From the NCBI RefSeq assembly GCF_024362765.1, contig NZ_CP093302.1, positions 1,828,001 to 1,892,000 of the forward strand: a stretch of 64,000 nt of DNA, in the 5' to 3' direction. Origin of the DNA: Alkalihalobacillus sp. LMS6 (lineage in GTDB: Bacteria > Bacillota > Bacilli > Bacillales > Bacillaceae_D). Positions 37,283 to 45,900 of this stretch are shown one piece after another (the first letter of the stretch is position 1; each line of letters starts with the position of its first letter). The notes beneath the pieces are model-generated. The model searched no databases and was not told the origin of the DNA. It saw only the letters and a list, made by a program, of their open reading frames with translations. The translations under genes were made by a program, and so were the position numbers.

Positions 37283-37360
37283 CTACCTCTCACCTATCGT
37301 TACGGTTCCTTGACCGAGCCACACGATTGAAAAAAATACACCGCAAGTTATTGAAGTCAA
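37283..37360 (-). CDS. Possible 25-aa hydrophobic peptide
   Basis: TTG start after a strong AAAGGAGAGGTG (spacing 5). The peptide begins MTSITCGVFFSIVWLGQGT and ends VTIGER. It lies between the 28-aa and 53-aa ORFs on the same strand. Coding status is uncertain: no terminator of its own and no recognised family. Confidence 0.3.
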   Translation of the reverse strand: MTSITCGVFFSIVWLGQGTVTIGER

Positions 37361-37449
37361 AATAGCACCTCTCCTTTTTCTGTGGACACTCTTCTTTACC
37401 CGTTCTATCTGTTTTAAAAACAAGAAATGACTATTATCTGTACTAGCAC

Positions 37450-37472
37450 AAAAAAAAAGAGCCAAGAGGCTC
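37450..37472 (-). terminator. Terminator after the 28-aa ORF
   Basis: Minus-strand stem GAGCC TCTT GGCTC with a nine-T tail, starting two bases after the stop codon. Confidence 0.88.
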
Positions 37473-37473
37473 A

Positions 37474-37560
37474 TTAGGCATGATACGTATTAATCATATC
37501 TAAAATTGACATTTCCTCTTCTTGGTGATCCACATGTTGCTGTTCTTTTTCCGGTACCAT
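37474..37560 (-). CDS. Very small protein, 28 aa, complete expression unit
   Basis: Begins MVPEKEQQHVDHQEEEMSIL and ends DMINTYHA. GAGGAGGAG lies 5 bases before the ATG. A good sigma-A promoter lies about 40 bases further upstream, and a textbook terminator follows at once, so this is a single-gene transcription unit. The acidic first half and hydrophobic SILDMINTYHA tail suggest a peptide that binds another protein. Family not recognised; function unknown. The coding case rests on signals flanking the frame. Confidence 0.6.
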   Translation of the reverse strand: MVPEKEQQHVDHQEEEMSILDMINTYHA

Positions 37561-37597
37561 GTCATCTCCTCCTCAAATTGTTTTGTGCTTACTATTT

Positions 37598-37626
37598 ACT
37601 ATATGCGATTGTATTATAACAGTCAA
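37598..37626 (-). promoter_or_regulatory. Sigma-A-type promoter of the 28-aa ORF
   Basis: Minus strand TTGACT (37626-37621), 17-base spacer, TATAGT (37603-37598). Confidence 0.7.
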
Positions 37627-37741
37627 TAGTTTTTTTTATTTGTTTTATAACAATCATTTATTGATTCCATTTTATTCAGCCGTATAACTCGCATAAAATA
37701 GGTTGATTCACGCACACTATCGTAAAAAAGGAGCGAGTCCC

Positions 37742-38272
37742 GTGAATAAGATCTTAAAAATAAGCCTTGTCTTTTCTGTTCTATGTCTACTTATGTCTGG
37801 TTGCGTAGACGGGAACACACCTCAAGCGCAAGATGATGAAATAAAGAAATTATCAAATCGCCAAGATGTGAACCATTATAAATTAGAACAAACTCCTGAA
37901 AGTGAAGCATACGCGTATGAAATTTCAACGTATTTAGGTATAATCTTTCCCTATTTTTCAGATTTAGGAAAGAACATTGAAGAACATTCTTCTGAAGCAA
38001 GTGAACAAACATCCGAATTGATTGCTCACGCTGAAGCATTTGAAACGTCCCAACCTGTTGAGCCGTTTAATGAGCTCATTGATTTGCACCACTCTTATTT
38101 AGTCGCTCTTCAAGAGCTGGACCATGCCATTGCGAATGACAATTTAAACGATGAACGCCTGCATTACAGCTATGCAACATTAACCGCTCGCCTGTATGCA
38201 ATGGAATATCAATCTCTACTGTCTGAATATGGCATAAAAGCAGAAGCTCCAAACTTGTCGAGATTTGACTAA
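37742..38272 (+). CDS. Hypothetical lipoprotein, 176 aa
   Basis: GTG start at 37742 with AAAGGAG upstream. Signal peptide with lipobox LMSGC, so it is predicted to be attached to the outer face of the membrane. The mature part is acidic and helical, with ESEAYAYEISTYLGIIFPYFSDLGK and FNELIDLHHSYLVALQELDHAI, perhaps a four-helix arrangement. Not recognised as a named family. It lies just upstream of a spo0E-like gene on the same strand, 97 bases apart. Confidence 0.7.
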   Translation: MNKILKISLVFSVLCLLMSGCVDGNTPQAQDDEIKKLSNRQDVNHYKLEQTPESEAYAYEISTYLGIIFPYFSDLGKNIEEHSSEASEQTSELIAHAEAFETSQPVEPFNELIDLHHSYLVALQELDHAIANDNLNDERLHYSYATLTARLYAMEYQSLLSEYGIKAEAPNLSRFD

Positions 38273-38369
38273 GAAAAGAAGTATTTGACTAGTTTTGAAT
38301 AAAGCTTTTTCTTCTAATCAATTCACGCTATAATACTCCTTGTACTAATTCCATGGGCGGAGTGAAACC

Positions 38370-38522
38370 ATGATTCATATTGATATAGAAGTCAAACGAA
38401 ACGAAATGCATCTGATCGCAAAAAAATTTGGTCTTGGTGCAAAAAAAACGGTTAAATGCTCACAAGAGCTTGATTTACTGTTAAATTGTTTACAACAACA
38501 TAGAGGGAAATTCAGACGTTAA
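38370..38522 (+). CDS. Spo0E-like aspartyl-phosphate phosphatase
   Basis: 50 aa, beginning MIHIDIEVKRNEMHLIAKKF and carrying the family signature in TVKCSQELDLLLN. Spo0E-type proteins are two-helix phosphatases that dephosphorylate Spo0A and so delay sporulation. The helix-1 arrangement (IxxxRxEM), the Gly-Leu turn and the SQELD motif all fit. A GCGGAG ribosome site lies 7 bases before the ATG and a TATAAT sits at about 38329-38334. Which response regulator it acts on is unknown. Confidence 0.8.
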   Translation: MIHIDIEVKRNEMHLIAKKFGLGAKKTVKCSQELDLLLNCLQQHRGKFRR

Positions 38523-38524
38523 CC

Positions 38525-38553
38525 TTGATTTATAGGAAAAAATTTGATATGGT
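38525..38553 (+). promoter_or_regulatory. Probable promoter of the lysine riboswitch-dapA unit
   Basis: TTGATT (38525-38530), 17 bases, TATGGT (38548-38553). A moderate sigma-A match, placed just upstream of the aptamer. Confidence 0.5.
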
Positions 38554-38570
38554 AAAGCCATAATAATTGA

Positions 38571-38705
38571 ACAGAATTACAGTAGAGGTGCATGCGCAAT
38601 CAGTACATTCACTAAGGGTATAGGCCTGTTGAGGTGAAATGAAAAGGTGCGACTGCCGAAATAAAGGGTGACCTATTTTCATTCTTTATTGGGGCTGTTT
38701 CTTAA
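38571..38705 (+). promoter_or_regulatory. Lysine riboswitch (L box)
   Basis: Conserved aptamer blocks appear in order: AGAGGTGC (38584-38591), AGTA shortly after, AAGGGTATAGGCCTGTTGAGG, GGTGCGACTGCCGAA with GCCGAA at 38655-38660, and TTGGGGCTG (38689-38697) closing P1 with ACAG near 38579. The element is short (about 135 bases) because some helices are reduced. Lysine binding is expected to favour the terminator at 38769-38798 and shut off dapA. Edges are approximate. Confidence 0.88.
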
Positions 38706-38768
38706 CAAGAACAGCACTGTCATACATTTGTATGGGGGGCTACATGAAAGAAGTAGGTACGACCTATG

Positions 38769-38798
38769 CAGCAATGGATTCTTCATTGTTGTTTTTTT
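38769..38798 (+). terminator. Riboswitch-controlled terminator
   Basis: Stem CAGCAATG / CATTGTTG (one G-U pair) with a 7-base loop and a seven-T run, between the L box and dapA. An alternative stem GCTGTT / AACAGC at about 38694-38714 may serve as a switching partner. Confidence 0.8.
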
Positions 38799-38830
38799 AT
38801 TCCTCTCAACTGTTCATAAGGAGGATTTTT

Positions 38831-39730
38831 ATGCATTTTGGCCAATTACTAACAGCAATGATTACACCGTTTTCTAGAGATGGTTCGATCGACAAAGAAG
38901 GAACGTACGCTCTTATTCAACATCTCGCAAACACAGGTACAGACACGCTTGTGATTAACGGAACAACAGCAGAAGCGCCTGTACTCACTGCTGCAGAACG
39001 AAAAGAAATGCTCGCTTTAGCCATTCAAGCTGCAGACAAGCGGATGAATGTGATTGCCGGTGTTGGTTCAAATAATACAACCCACTCGATTGAAATGGCC
39101 AAAGAAGCAGAGGCACTCGGTGCAAATGGAATTATGGTGGTTACACCCTACTATAATAAACCTTCTCAAGAAGGCATCTATCAACATATGCTACAAGTTG
39201 CTACGGCTGTTTCCCTCCCTGTCATGCTTTACAACGTACCAGGTAGAACAGGAGCGAATATGTCTGTTGAAACAACGATTCGTTTATCTCTTGTTCCAAA
39301 TATCGTTGCATTAAAAGAAGCTAGTGGAGATGTCGATAAAGTAACAGAAATTATTGCTCAAACCGCTGATCATTTTCTCGTTTATAGTGGAGATGATTCA
39401 TTAACATTACCGATGATGGCCGTTGGTGCTACAGGTGTTGTTTCCGTTGCTTCCCATATCGTTGGCAGCGAAATGAAAGAAATGATGACTGCTTTAACAA
39501 GCGGAAATCTCAAGCACGCACAAAGCATTCATCAGAGTCTTTATCCGATTATGACTGGTTTGTTTATGGCGCCTAATCCTACCGCAGTAAAAGCGGCTTT
39601 AACAGCATTTCAATTACCAGCAGGCTCTGTTCGCCTTCCGCTTATTCCGCTAACGGAAGACGAAGAAACGCGCCTTTATCATCTTTTAGAGCCGTTTTTA
39701 CCACAGACAACTTTATATGCGAATTCATAA
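38831..39730 (+). CDS. dapA: 4-hydroxy-tetrahydrodipicolinate synthase
   Basis: 299 aa from MHFGQLLTAMITPF at 38831, with AAGGAGG at 38818-38824. A longer in-frame ATG at 38732 would translate the riboswitch terminator and is rejected. Class I aldolase: TTAEAPVLTAAERKEM near 45, Schiff-base Lys in NIVALKEASGD, Tyr in YYNKPSQEG and Arg in NVPGRTGANM. It condenses pyruvate with aspartate semialdehyde to start lysine/diaminopimelate synthesis. Control by the upstream lysine riboswitch fits. Monocistronic, ending at a bidirectional terminator. Confidence 0.94.
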   Translation: MHFGQLLTAMITPFSRDGSIDKEGTYALIQHLANTGTDTLVINGTTAEAPVLTAAERKEMLALAIQAADKRMNVIAGVGSNNTTHSIEMAKEAEALGANGIMVVTPYYNKPSQEGIYQHMLQVATAVSLPVMLYNVPGRTGANMSVETTIRLSLVPNIVALKEASGDVDKVTEIIAQTADHFLVYSGDDSLTLPMMAVGATGVVSVASHIVGSEMKEMMTALTSGNLKHAQSIHQSLYPIMTGLFMAPNPTAVKAALTAFQLPAGSVRLPLIPLTEDEETRLYHLLEPFLPQTTLYANS

Positions 39731-39732
39731 AC

Positions 39733-39775
39733 AAAAGCGTAGCTCTTTATTCATTTAAGAGCTACGCTTTTTTTA
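39733..39775. terminator. Bidirectional intrinsic terminator
   Basis: Stem AAAAGCGTAGCTCTT / AAGAGCTACGCTTTT with T-runs on both strands, between convergent dapA and kapB. It overlaps the kapB stop. Confidence 0.9.
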
Positions 39776-40144
39776 TAAATGATACTCCATTTTTAATTCT
39801 TCAAGCAGAGGCAAGCTTTTTTTCGCCCATTCAGAATCGTCTTTCAGCAAAGCTTCATACGATGAGGTCCAGGCACGTTCTAAAGATTCTTTGTAATCTG
39901 GAACGTCATCACCTTCATACGGTTTAACTGTTGTATAGGGAACCCATGTTTTTTCTAAATACGAAAGCGCTTTTCGTTGATGGAAATACGGTACATCAAC
40001 TTGCTTTGGGTTGTGTAGATCCCCTTGTTTCGGGTGGCTTTCAACGGCAAACACTTGGAACAACGCTCGGTTTTGTTCTTCTTCGATTTGAATAACTTTT
40101 CCAATATAAATACCTGTTTTATACTTCGCTTTTACGAAACTCAT
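39773..40144 (-). CDS. kapB: Kinase-associated lipoprotein B family protein
   Basis: 123 aa, begins MSFVKAKYKTGIYIGKVIQI. The conserved core HPKQGDLHNPKQVDVPYFHQRKALSYLEKTWVP and VKPYEGDDVPDYKESL identify KapB. In B. subtilis KapB is needed for KinB-driven phosphorelay input to sporulation. Despite the name, this copy has no N-terminal lipobox and looks cytoplasmic with an SH3-like barrel. kinB is not next to it here. AAAGGTTGGTG precedes the ATG. Confidence 0.88.
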   Translation of the reverse strand: MSFVKAKYKTGIYIGKVIQIEEEQNRALFQVFAVESHPKQGDLHNPKQVDVPYFHQRKALSYLEKTWVPYTTVKPYEGDDVPDYKESLERAWTSSYEALLKDDSEWAKKSLPLLEELKMEYHL

Positions 40145-40158
40145 TTCACACCAACCTT

Positions 40159-40344
40159 TTATAAGAGCGTAACAAACATCATAATAATAAATAAAATAGC
40201 GCTAACGATTGCTAAAGGAACACTCCAGTAAAGAGGTCTTTTCTTTCCTTTCATTACTGCTGCCAACGCAATTCCGCCAAAAATTCCTGCAATAACAAAG
40301 CAGAGCATAAAAAGACCAACGACGAGCAACTCTTGACTATTCAT
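40159..40344 (-). CDS. Small two-span membrane protein, about 61 aa
   Basis: MNSQELLVVGLFMLCFVIAG followed by a basic turn KGKKRPLYW and a second helix. The start lies 5 bases after the stop of the 84-aa gene with AGAAGG too close for a normal ribosome site, so translation is probably coupled. The start could be up to 14 codons earlier. Family not recognised. Confidence 0.55.
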   Translation of the reverse strand: MNSQELLVVGLFMLCFVIAGIFGGIALAAVMKGKKRPLYWSVPLAIVSAILFIIMMFVTLL

Positions 40345-40349
40345 CCCTT

Positions 40350-40604
40350 CTATAGCCCTGGCACGAGTCGCGTGAATAAATCCCATAAAAATTCAGACGC
40401 AGGAACAAAATAATTTTCATTAATACTTCTTAATCCATCATGATCAACAAATAATTCCAATACAATGAGCGTAAATGTTCCCGTCATCGTCACGATTGCC
40501 GAGGCAAGAACGAGAACTAATAAACCGATATAGGCAAATAAAATACGCAGGAGCCACTTAAGCCACATAGGTTTCTGTTTTTTGCCTCTATTTTCCGCTT
40601 CCAT
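40350..40604 (-). CDS. Small membrane protein, 84 aa
   Basis: A basic N-terminus (EAENRGKKQKPMWLKW) leads into one or two hydrophobic helices (about 17-50), then a conserved-looking soluble tail NENYFVPASEFLWDLFTRLV. AAGGAG lies 8 bases before the ATG. Cotranscribed with the 61-aa gene and probably kapB. Family not recognised. Confidence 0.6.
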   Translation of the reverse strand: MEAENRGKKQKPMWLKWLLRILFAYIGLLVLVLASAIVTMTGTFTLIVLELFVDHDGLRSINENYFVPASEFLWDLFTRLVPGL

Positions 40605-40699
40605 GAACCATACTCCTTTAAGTTGTTATACTTCTACTTTAACAAAAGTTCGTCCAAAGCGAGAAGGAAAATGCGAAAAAAGAACGACATTTTTTTTAC

Positions 40700-40734
40700 A
40701 AAAAGGAACCTCACGCCCGAAAAAGCGGAGGTTC
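40700..40734 (-). terminator. Terminator of ypjP
   Basis: Minus-strand stem GAACCTC / GAGGTTC with a 15-base loop followed by CTTTTTG, overlapping the ypjP stop. Confidence 0.75.
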
Positions 40735-41361
40735 ATTCTTGCCCCAGTATATAGAACCAAGAGGATAATGACCGTTAAAATTATCTTCATAGGAATGATA
40801 GTGGAACTGAAAAACATGACCCGTTTTTGGCGGGCGGTCTAATCGTACGTGAAAGCGAAGAAGATCATCACCTGTTTTGCCATTAATAAGATGCAAGATC
40901 TTTTCACCACGTCCCGTTAAGGAAGCCTCTGTCATCCGAATATCTTGCCATGAAACCTGATCATCTGTCTCTAAAACTTGTGCGACCACTTGCTTTAATT
41001 CAGGCAAGATCTCTTTTTTGTAAGCCGTTTCGATTTTATCACCGATTCGCTGGCCAAATTTCTTCATTCCTTGGCGATACGCTTCATCCATAATCATAAT
41101 TTCGGTTAACCAATGTGGTTCTAGCTGAATATGTTCGTACTGATTCGGTGCGCCAATTACAAAAGGCAAAAGCGTATATTCTTGGTCATTTGTTTGATAG
41201 ACGTTTGCTTTTGTATCGCTCCACTGCATCGTTTTTATAGATGACCCATTCTCGACTTCCGCTTTATCTAACCAATGATCAACAATTGAGAGGTTAATAG
41301 AAAAGAAACCGATGAGGACCATCATGAGTTGTTTCACATAAATCATTATCATGCGCATCAT
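40711..41361 (-). CDS. ypjP: YpjP family protein
   Basis: About 216 aa (starts MMRMIMIYVKQLMMVLIGFF; the exact initiating Met is uncertain). An N-terminal hydrophobic segment looks like an uncleaved signal or anchor. The body contains VIGAPNQYEHIQLEPHWLTEIMIMDEAYRQGMKKF and the late HVFQFHYHSYEDNFNGHYPLGSIYWGKN, characteristic of Bacillus YpjP proteins (PF14005). Function unknown; probably faces the outside of the cell. Confidence 0.82.
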   Translation of the reverse strand: MMRMIMIYVKQLMMVLIGFFSINLSIVDHWLDKAEVENGSSIKTMQWSDTKANVYQTNDQEYTLLPFVIGAPNQYEHIQLEPHWLTEIMIMDEAYRQGMKKFGQRIGDKIETAYKKEILPELKQVVAQVLETDDQVSWQDIRMTEASLTGRGEKILHLINGKTGDDLLRFHVRLDRPPKTGHVFQFHYHSYEDNFNGHYPLGSIYWGKNEPPLFRA

Positions 41362-41435
41362 CCCTGCGTCATTGTTTTCTCTATTATGCCATGACTAGCG
41401 CAGGATGGTCTAGAACATTTTTGAAAAATGAAACA

Positions 41436-42920
41436 TTATGGTAATTGACTTGTGCCCATTAAATAACGGTCACATTCTCGAGCTGCTTCTCGCCCTTCGT
41501 GAATCGCCCATACAACTAAACTTTGACCACGGCGATTATCCCCTGCTGCAAAAATATGCGGTTTATTCGTTTGATAGTGGCCATATTCTGCTTCAACGGT
41601 TTGTTGAGCAGTTTGTTTTACTTGCATTTGGTCAAGCAATTTTCCTTCCGTTCCTGAAAAACCAACCGCGAGCAGCACAAGATCTGCCTTCCACCTTTTC
41701 ACTGATTCTTCAATCGGTGTACGGACTTTCTTTCCATCTTTCCAAGCAGTATTAACTTGAATGGTTTCCAAACCTACCAATTGACCGGATTCGTTTCCGA
41801 CAAATTTCGACGTTTGCAGTTTGTAACTACGAGGATCTGTCCCATATACGGCTTTTGCTTCTTTATGAGCATCTTCTTCCGCATAAACATTCGGATATAA
41901 TGGCCAAGGGTTGTTAATTTGGCGAATTGCTTGTTTTTGTTCATTAATGTCAAATTGCGTTACGGAACGTGCACCGTGGCGGATTGATGTGGTAATACAG
42001 TCTGCACCTGTATCTCCTCCACCGATTACAATGACGTCTTTATCTTTTGCACTAATGTATTCACCATCTTGATGTTTCGAATTAAGCAAGCTCTTCGTAT
42101 TAGCTGTCAAAAAGTCCATCGCATAATGAATCCCGCTTAAATCGCGCCCTTCTTGATCCACTTCTCTTGGTTTTGTCGCACCAGTCGCTAAAATAATGGC
42201 GTCAAATTGTTCATCTAGCTCTTCAGCCGTAACGTCTTCTCCAACAGCTACATTCGTTCGAAATAAAACGCCTTCTTCTTTTAATAATGCAATGCGTCGA
42301 TTCACGACTTCATAAGCTAATTTCACATCAGGAATACCGTACGTTAGTAAGCCTCCAGGCCGATCTTCTCGTTCAAAAACGGTAACCGTGTGCCCTGCTT
42401 TATTTAACTGGGCTGCACTTGCTAAACCTGCAGGACCTGAACCAATAACGGCAACGTGTTTACCGGTACGTTGCTTAGGCGGATTCGGCTGAATCCAACC
42501 TTCTTTAAATCCTTTTTCTACGATGCTAAACTCAATTGATTTTATCGTAACTGGCTCATCACTAATCGCAACCGTACAAGATCCTTCACAAGGCGCTGGG
42601 CAAACCCGTCCTGTAAATTCGGGGAAATTGTTCGTTTTATGCAGTCGGTCTAATGCTTCTTTCCATTTTCCTCGGTAAACAAGATCGTTCCATTCCGGAA
42701 TTAAATTATAAACAGGACAACCGATTTCACCGGAACCTGCCATCGACGTTCCTGCTTGACAGAAAGGAATGCCACAATCCATACAGCGTGCGCCTTGTCG
42801 CTGAAGTTGCTGTTCGGGTACAACAATTTGAAACTCTTGCCAATTTTTCACCCTTGCCATTGGATCTTTTTTCTTAGGTACTTCACGTTTATACTCCATA
42901 AATCCTGTCGGCTTCCCCAT
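41436..42920 (-). CDS. gltB: Glutamate synthase small subunit (NADPH)
   Basis: 494 aa from the ATG at 42920 (GAGGAGTGAG upstream), starting MGKPTGFMEYKREVPKKKDP. N-terminal Fe-S cysteines in CMDCGIPFCQAG, IGCPVYNLIPEWN and CPAPCEGSC. FAD site VAVIGSGPAGLASAAQLN and NAD(P)H site VIVIGGGDTGADC, with AAGDNRRGQSLVVWAI at the end. It passes electrons from NADPH to GltA for glutamate formation from glutamine and 2-oxoglutarate. Follows gltA after 67 bases containing a 10-bp perfect hairpin. Confidence 0.95.
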   Translation of the reverse strand: MGKPTGFMEYKREVPKKKDPMARVKNWQEFQIVVPEQQLQRQGARCMDCGIPFCQAGTSMAGSGEIGCPVYNLIPEWNDLVYRGKWKEALDRLHKTNNFPEFTGRVCPAPCEGSCTVAISDEPVTIKSIEFSIVEKGFKEGWIQPNPPKQRTGKHVAVIGSGPAGLASAAQLNKAGHTVTVFEREDRPGGLLTYGIPDVKLAYEVVNRRIALLKEEGVLFRTNVAVGEDVTAEELDEQFDAIILATGATKPREVDQEGRDLSGIHYAMDFLTANTKSLLNSKHQDGEYISAKDKDVIVIGGGDTGADCITTSIRHGARSVTQFDINEQKQAIRQINNPWPLYPNVYAEEDAHKEAKAVYGTDPRSYKLQTSKFVGNESGQLVGLETIQVNTAWKDGKKVRTPIEESVKRWKADLVLLAVGFSGTEGKLLDQMQVKQTAQQTVEAEYGHYQTNKPHIFAAGDNRRGQSLVVWAIHEGREAARECDRYLMGTSQLP

Positions 42921-42950
42921 TTTGCGCTCACTCCTCACATCTTTTTTAGA

Positions 42951-42975
42951 AAGGACGTTTTGATCAAACGTCCTT
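42951..42975. repeat. Intercistronic hairpin between gltA and gltB
   Basis: Perfect 10-bp stem AAGGACGTTT / AAACGTCCTT with a 5-base loop. No clean T-run, so it is more likely a partial terminator or mRNA-stability element. Confidence 0.6.
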
Positions 42976-42987
42976 CTTTCTCTCTAT

Positions 42988-45900
42988 TTATACATTTGAA
43001 AGCTTTGTAATTTTTTCGTCAAAAGCCGCTAATGCCGCATCAGCTTCATTCAGGCCTTCTTGCTTTCTTTTTTCAATGGAAGCAAGCATTTGCTTGTAGT
43101 CTTTTGGAATGACTTTAACAAAATGGTGTTTCATCGTTCCCCATTCCGCTAAAATTGTCTTTCCTTGAACACTGTCCGTGTAGTCGACATGTTCTTCTAA
43201 CAAGCTTTTTACAATAACTTCATCTCCAGCTGTTAATGCTTCAAATAAAATCATTTCGTGATTACTTCTTTCAGCAATGATTTGTGCTGGATCATAGACG
43301 TATGCGGTACCGCCTGACATCCCAGCTGCAAAGTTTTTGCCCATTGAACCGATATTGACACAGATGCCACCGGTCATATATTCAAGCCCGTGATCACCCA
43401 TCCCTTCAATCACCACTTGAGCACCAGAATTTCGAACCCCAAACCGCTCGCCTGCTTGGCCTGCTATAAACGCCTTACCACTCGTGGCACCATAAAAAGA
43501 TGTATTTCCAATGATGACATTGTCTTTTGCCACAAACGCAGCATTTTTCGGTGGACGTACTACGAGTTGACCACCAGATAACCCTTTTCCAGTATAATCA
43601 TTGGCATCTCCTTCAAGAGTGAGCGTCATACCTTTAGGGACAAACGCACCAAAGCTCTGACCAGCAGATCCTTTGAATTGAAACTGGATCGTATGAGCTG
43701 GTAACCCTTTTAATCCGTGTGCTTTACTAACTTCACTTCCAACAATGGTTCCGACAACACGGTCTGTATTACGAATCGATGTTGCATAGGTAATTGGTTG
43801 GTGCTGTTCGATGGCTGGTTTAGCTGCTTCTAGCAATTCACGAACATCTAACGATTGCTCTAATTTGTGATTTTGTTCCACTTGTTTCGTTTGACGCGAT
43901 TTTGTTTGGATCGGTCGATACAATAGGCTTGTTAAATCCAGCTTGTTCGCTTTTTGATTAATGGTTTCTTTGTTTTGTTGTAACAAATCCGAACGACCGA
44001 CAAGTTCATCAACTGTTCTTACAGCTAAATCGGCCATAATTTCGCGCATTTCTTCTGCAATATACGTCATAAATGTCACGATTTGATCCGCTTCACCTGT
44101 GTACTTTTTTCGTAATTCAGGGTTTTGCGTCGCAATACCAACAGGGCATGTATCAAGATGGCACACACGCATAACAACACAGCCAAGCACGACAAGAGGG
44201 GCAGTTGAAAATGCATATTCCTCCGCACCTAATAAAGCAGCAATCACAACATCTTTACCCGTCATGAGTTTGCCATCAGTCTCAAGCGTAACTCGATTTC
44301 GTAAGTTATTTAATAATAGCGTTTGATGCGTTTCTGCAAGCCCAATTTCCCAAGGCAACCCTGTATGTTTAATGCTTGTTCGCGCTGCGGCACCTGTTCC
44401 GCCATCATAACCACTAATGATAATGCCGTCTGCGCTCCCCTTTGCTACTCCGGCAGCAATGGTCCCAACCCCTGTTCCTGCAACAAGTTTAACGCTAACC
44501 TTTGCTGAAGGGTTCGCATTTTTTAAATCATGGATTAATTCTGCCAAATCTTCAATTGAATAGATATCATGATGAGGAGGCGGCGATATTAAACCTACAC
44601 CTGTTGTAGAGCCTCGGACTTCAGCTACCCACGGGTAAACTTTTTGACCAGGTAATTGTCCACCTTCACCTGGCTTAGCTCCTTGTGCCACTTTTATTTG
44701 AATTTCATCTGCATTCACAAGATAGTGACTTGTGACACCGAACCGACCAGAAGCCACCTGTTTAATTGCGCTTCTTCTTAGGTCTCCATTTTCATCCTCT
44801 ATAAACCGTGCCGGATCTTCCCCACCTTCACCCGTATTGCTTTTAGCACCTAACCGGTTCATCGCAATAGCTAACGTTTCGTGGGCTTCTTTAGAAATCG
44901 ATCCAAACGACATCGCACCCGTTCGGAATCGTTTTACAATGGTTGATGCTGACTCCACTTCTTCAATTGGAATAGCGGTTGTCGGTTTAAAGGTCAATAA
45001 CCCTCTTAACGTTGTTTGTTTTTTGTCTTGCTGATTAATCGCTGCCGTATAATGCTTAAATAGTGAATAATCTTCTGTTCGACACGCTTGTTGTAGCATA
45101 TGAATCGTATGTGGATTGTATTGATGCGGCTCTCCGTCTCTTCTCCATTGTAAATCATCTCCTGAATCGAGCTGATCGTCATCACCAAGGCGATCTGTAA
45201 ATGCACGGGAATGTCGCAATAAAACTTCTTTGGCCATATCTTCTAGCTTTATTCCACCAATACGAGAAGGGGTCCACGTAAAATATTTATCAATGACGTC
45301 TGTATGAATCCCAACAGCCTCAAAAATTTGCGCTCCTCTATAACTGTGAATCGTTGAAATCCCCATTTTTGATAAAACTTTCATTAATCCTTTTGTAACA
45401 CCATTTACATAGCGACGACATGCTTCCACATAATGATACTCCGTTAACAAGCCATCTTGAATCCATTCATCAATTGTATCAAACACAAGATAAGGGTTAA
45501 TCCCCTCTGCACCGTACCCAATTAAAAGTGCATGGTGGTGAACTTCTCTTGGCTCCCCAGACTCAACAAGAATGCTTACATCTGTTCGTTTACCCGTACG
45601 AATCAAATGATGGTGCAAACTTGAGACAGCGAGCAAAGCCGGAATCGGTGCATCGTTTTTCGTTACGTCGCGATCGCTTAAAATAAGAAACGTTTTTCCA
45701 GCTTTAATCGCTTCATCTGCATGGGCAAACATATTTTCTAGCCCTTGCTCTAAAGCTTGTTCATTCGCTTTAAATAGCATCGGAATCGTTTCCGCTTTAA
45801 ATTCGCTTATTTGATTAAACCGTAGTTTTGCTAACTCTTCGTTATTTAAAATCGGCGTGTCCAACTGAATATGTCGACAGCAATCTTTTCTCGGATCTAA

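Noticed and set aside
37283-37474. 63-aa minus-strand ORF
   Set aside because: Its ATG is inside the terminator stem of the 28-aa gene; only the last 25 codons follow a ribosome site.
38732-38830. N-terminal extension of DapA from ATG 38732
   Set aside because: It would translate through the riboswitch terminator. DapA homologues begin near MHFGQLL, which has a perfect AAGGAGG site.
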